Of a DNA stretch of 8,485 nt, positions 5,848 to 8,485 are shown one piece after another. This DNA is from Acidobacteriota bacterium (GTDB lineage: Bacteria; Acidobacteriota; Holophagae; Thermotomaculales; Thermotomaculaceae). Under the pieces are notes generated by a model. That model did no database searches, had not been told where the DNA came from, and saw only the letters and a program-made list of their open reading frames with translations. The number at the start of each line of letters is the position of its first letter. Positions within the stretch are counted from its first letter, which is position 1. Location: positions 1 through 8,485 of the forward strand of contig QMQE01000110.1 of the NCBI GenBank assembly GCA_003650445.1, in the 5' to 3' direction. Both the position numbers and the translations under genes were made by a program.

Positions 5848-8088
5848 ATGCCAGGAAAAATGAAAAACCCCCTGTCAAATCGTGTTGACAATATATCTAT
5901 GAATATAAAAGACTTGGATAGAGTTGGGATAAGCGTACGTTCCCGCAAATTGCTCCACTCATTGCTGGATGAGAACCCCCGGCTTCAGGCCATTCTCAAG
6001 AAGTCTGAAAATGCGGATAAAGCCACTGAATCTATTTTCAACTGGATGATGGAATTGTTGAAAGAGCGCCCCTCTGCATTTGCTTTCTACCAACGGGAAA
6101 AGACAGGCAGGGAGGCATTTGAGAAACTAAACTGGCCTGATTATGCCATTATCCGCATCCTGGACTACATCGATCATATGGAATGGGAATTTCCCGACCC
6201 CAACCTCTATGGAGACGCGGCAGTCAGTAACCCGTTCCGAATACTGTGGCTTGCAACAAGGAAAGGCACCGGCGGGGGAAATGAAGATTTTTTCGAGGAC
6301 ATGCTTATGTTGTTTCGTCAACTTAACGGAAAGCTGAAAGCTCCTCGTCCCGACCGAAAGCGTCTCTTCAAATGGATGGATCGCCACCCTTCGGGGCTGG
6401 ATCCGGACATCATGGAAATGCGAAAGATGAATCGGGAACGAATCCTCGGGGTTATCATCAATCGGATGGAGAGGGGAGAAATCAGTGATCAGCGATTCAG
6501 ATTTGTACCCGGCATGACCCGCGACCAAAAATTTAAGAAGGCATTGGAATGGTGGAATGACTACCAATTCCATCTGCGCTTTGCCATTCGGACTCCCGAA
6601 TTGCTCAATGAAATGCTGGATTTTACCTTATCTCCCATGACCATGAGCATTCTGAATAACGCAAGACAGGTGGGGATTCCCATCTTCGTAAACCCCTATT
6701 ATCTGACCCTGGTCAATGTACATGAACCGGGATTTGCGGTTGCTGCTGACCTTGCGATTCGAGACTACATTCTGTGCAGCCAACAACTTGTCAATGAATT
6801 CGGCCGTATCTCTGCGTGGGAAAAGGAAGACCAGGTTGAGCCGGGAAAACCCAATGCGGCAGGCTGGCTGTTGCCCACATCCGATTGTGTACACCGACGG
6901 TACCCGGAAGTAGCCATCCTCATCCCCGAAACCATGGGACGAGCCTGCGGTGGACTCTGTGTTTCATGCCAGCGAATGTACGACTTTCAGCGAAGGCACT
7001 TAAACTTTGACCTGGACCGATTGAAGCCACAGAAACGGTGGTCAGAACGATTGCCACAGTTGATGCAGTATTTTGAAAACGACAGTCAGCTCAGGGACAT
7101 CCTCATCACCGGGGGAGACGCATTAATGAGTTCCAACAGATCATTGGAGAAAATCCTGGATGCTGTCATTGAAATGGCCCGAAATAAGCGTCGGGCCAAC
7201 CGGAATCGGCCCGAAGGTGAAAAGTTCGCAGAAATCGTCCGGGTTCGCCTGGGTACGCGACTTCCTGCTTATCTGCCCCAGCGAATAACTCCCGGACTGA
7301 TTCAGGTTCTTTCTGAATTTAAGAAAAAGGCAACCAAAGTCGGAATTCGTCAATTTGTCATTCAGACTCATTTTGAAACCGCCATGGAACTGACTCCGGA
7401 AACATCTCAGGCCATCCGAATGCTGACTGAAGCCGGTTGGACAGTTACCAACCAGATGGTTTTTACAGCTGCTGCTTCAAGGCGTGGGCATGCGGCCAAA
7501 TTGCGTCAGGTCCTGAATAACATCGGCGTTCTCTCCTATTACACCTTCACTGTAAAAGGCTACATGGAGAATTTCCATAATTTTGCCACCAATGCACGGG
7601 CGGTCCAGGAGCAAATGGAAGAAAAAGTGTTCGGGCAGGTGCCGGAGACGTTCCATGATGAAATCCGCAGGTTCCCGGAACAGGCAACGCAGATAGTCAA
7701 TAACATTCAAGATCTACGAAAAAGAGCGGACCTGCCGTTTCTGGCCACCGATCGAAACGTATTAAACCTGCCCGGCGTTGGAAAATCTCTTACATTCCGG
7801 GTGATCGGAATTACCCGATGGGGTCGTCGTATTCTTGAATTTGATCATGATTCCACCCGAACCCATAGTCCCATTATTAAAAAAATGGGGCGAGTGGTCA
7901 TTATCGAGTCCAAGTCAATCCGGCAGTACATGGCTCAACTGGAAGAAATGGGTGAAAACCTTGATGAATACGAAACAGTGTGGGGATATTCCATTGGCGA
8001 AACCGAACCCGGTGAGCCGGTATTCGAATACCCGGACTATGACTTCCGCATTACCAAACGCTTCACCAATCTGCAGCTGGAAGAATGA
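5848..8088 (+). CDS. KamA-family radical SAM/PLP amino acid 2,3-aminomutase, long form
   Basis: This protein of 746 residues is related to lysine 2,3-aminomutase, which moves an alpha-amino group to the beta carbon using S-adenosylmethionine, a [4Fe-4S] cluster and PLP. The cluster motif CxxxCxxC is Cys367/371/374, preceded by the family's HRYPEV (349-354). TGGD (421-424), RLGTRLPAYLPQRIT (467-481) and THFETAMELTPE (507-518) follow the KamA order. LPGVGK (641-646) provides the PLP-lysine candidate Lys646. The core begins near residue 240; FVNPYYLTLVN (280-290) matches the KamA N-terminal lead-in. Residues 1-240 are an extra domain I do not recognise. At the two lysine-recognition Asp positions I read Lys570 and Asn640, so lysine is unlikely and glutamate is a candidate. 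ATG 5848 is chosen for its AAAGGAG site; a GTG at 5779 lacks one. Confidence 0.85.
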   Translation: MPGKMKNPLSNRVDNISMNIKDLDRVGISVRSRKLLHSLLDENPRLQAILKKSENADKATESIFNWMMELLKERPSAFAFYQREKTGREAFEKLNWPDYAIIRILDYIDHMEWEFPDPNLYGDAAVSNPFRILWLATRKGTGGGNEDFFEDMLMLFRQLNGKLKAPRPDRKRLFKWMDRHPSGLDPDIMEMRKMNRERILGVIINRMERGEISDQRFRFVPGMTRDQKFKKALEWWNDYQFHLRFAIRTPELLNEMLDFTLSPMTMSILNNARQVGIPIFVNPYYLTLVNVHEPGFAVAADLAIRDYILCSQQLVNEFGRISAWEKEDQVEPGKPNAAGWLLPTSDCVHRRYPEVAILIPETMGRACGGLCVSCQRMYDFQRRHLNFDLDRLKPQKRWSERLPQLMQYFENDSQLRDILITGGDALMSSNRSLEKILDAVIEMARNKRRANRNRPEGEKFAEIVRVRLGTRLPAYLPQRITPGLIQVLSEFKKKATKVGIRQFVIQTHFETAMELTPETSQAIRMLTEAGWTVTNQMVFTAAASRRGHAAKLRQVLNNIGVLSYYTFTVKGYMENFHNFATNARAVQEQMEEKVFGQVPETFHDEIRRFPEQATQIVNNIQDLRKRADLPFLATDRNVLNLPGVGKSLTFRVIGITRWGRRILEFDHDSTRTHSPIIKKMGRVVIIESKSIRQYMAQLEEMGENLDEYETVWGYSIGETEPGEPVFEYPDYDFRITKRFTNLQLEE

Positions 8089-8097
8089 ACGAGACTG

Positions 8098-8485
8098 ACG
8101 AGGTTGAAGGGGAAACAAGGTTGAGGTTGAGCAAAGACAGGGAAATGTGATGAGAAAAATCAGGGAATTAACCTTCTTGGTCCCCCTCTGGACTCGCACT
8201 CGCACTCACACTTTCACTATTCTTACTCCTACTCACCCGAAGGGAAAAGGTTGAGGTTAAGCGAAAACAAGGTTAAGTGAAGAAAAGACAGGAAAAGGTC
8301 AACTCCCTGATTTTTCTTACTCCAACTCGAAGGGAAAAGGTTGAGGTTAAGCAGAAGGCAAGGTTGAGTCCGGAGGGGGAGAAAACAGGGAATGGCCATC
8401 TATTTGATTTTTCTTACCTCTACTCCACCCCCTACTCCAACTCACCCGAAGGGTGACAAAAGACAGGAAAAGGTCAACTCCCTGA
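8098..8485 (+). repeat. Composite intergenic repeat block after the aminomutase gene
   Basis: The last ~390 nt hold no gene, only repeat modules in at least three rounds. GGTTGA-type arms occur at about 8110-8130, 8245-8280 and 8335-8369. Core copies occur at 8283-8318, 8385-8420 and 8458-8485 (plus sense), with one inverted copy around 8150-8175. A CACTCG arm lies at 8192-8216. Exact duplications include 28 nt (8283-8310 and 8458-8485) and 25 nt (8238-8262 and 8328-8352). The block continues past the right edge. The plus-sense cores lie downstream of the aminomutase gene and could act as weak terminators. Confidence 0.88.
8442..8456. repeat. Small hairpin TCACCC-GAA-GGGTGA
   Basis: This is a perfect 6-bp stem with a GAA loop, the same stem as at 1717-1731. 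A half copy with the second arm degraded (TCACCCGAAGGG, 8233-8244) shows that the module travels with the block. Confidence 0.7.

Overview
This is a window of about 50% GC from an uncultured-looking bacterium. It holds six protein genes separated by unusually repeat-rich intergenic DNA. The sugar-nucleotide genes (rmlA, galE) fit a bacterium with a polysaccharide-bearing envelope, and the other genes are family-level homologues. I cannot place the phylum from sequence alone. The mix of a long KamA-type radical SAM enzyme, an exported Memo-like protein and heavy short-tandem-repeat intergenic DNA is compatible with poorly cultured phyla such as Aminicenantota, but that is a low-confidence guess.

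Left half, minus strand (1-3381), read in the direction of transcription. A Memo-family protein with a signal peptide (3381-2308) directly abuts a PaaI-type hotdog thioesterase (2307-1828). About 290 bp of repeats follow. Then comes galE (1538-564, UDP-glucose 4-epimerase), which is 2 bp from rmlA (561 to the window edge; glucose-1-phosphate thymidylyltransferase, C-terminus outside the window). galE and rmlA supply UDP-galactose and dTDP-glucose for cell-surface polysaccharide.

Right half, plus strand. A divergent 321-bp intergenic region leads to a long-chain acyl-CoA synthetase (3703-5553). After another repeat block, an extended -10 promoter precedes a 746-residue KamA-family radical SAM/PLP aminomutase (5848-8088). 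By eye, its substrate-recognition positions carry Lys and Asn instead of the two Asp of lysine 2,3-aminomutase. This is the substitution pattern described for glutamate 2,3-aminomutase, so beta-glutamate synthesis is a testable guess. The protein also has about 240 extra N-terminal residues.

All four non-coding stretches (1539-1827, 3382-3702, 5554-5847, 8089-8485) are built from one kit of modules. These are hexamer arrays (GTGCGA, GGTTGA, GTAGGG/GTAGGA), heptamer arrays (GTGATGR, GAACACT), a small hairpin with a GAA/TAC loop, and a conserved core with a CAGGGA/TCCCTG stem followed in several copies by a T-tract. The core is often flanked by the hexamer arrays in inverted orientation. Two genes take their stop codons and last residues from these repeats. 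I see no transposase, CRISPR, tRNA, rRNA or recognised defence genes. The most notable features are the repeat family and the divergent aminomutase.
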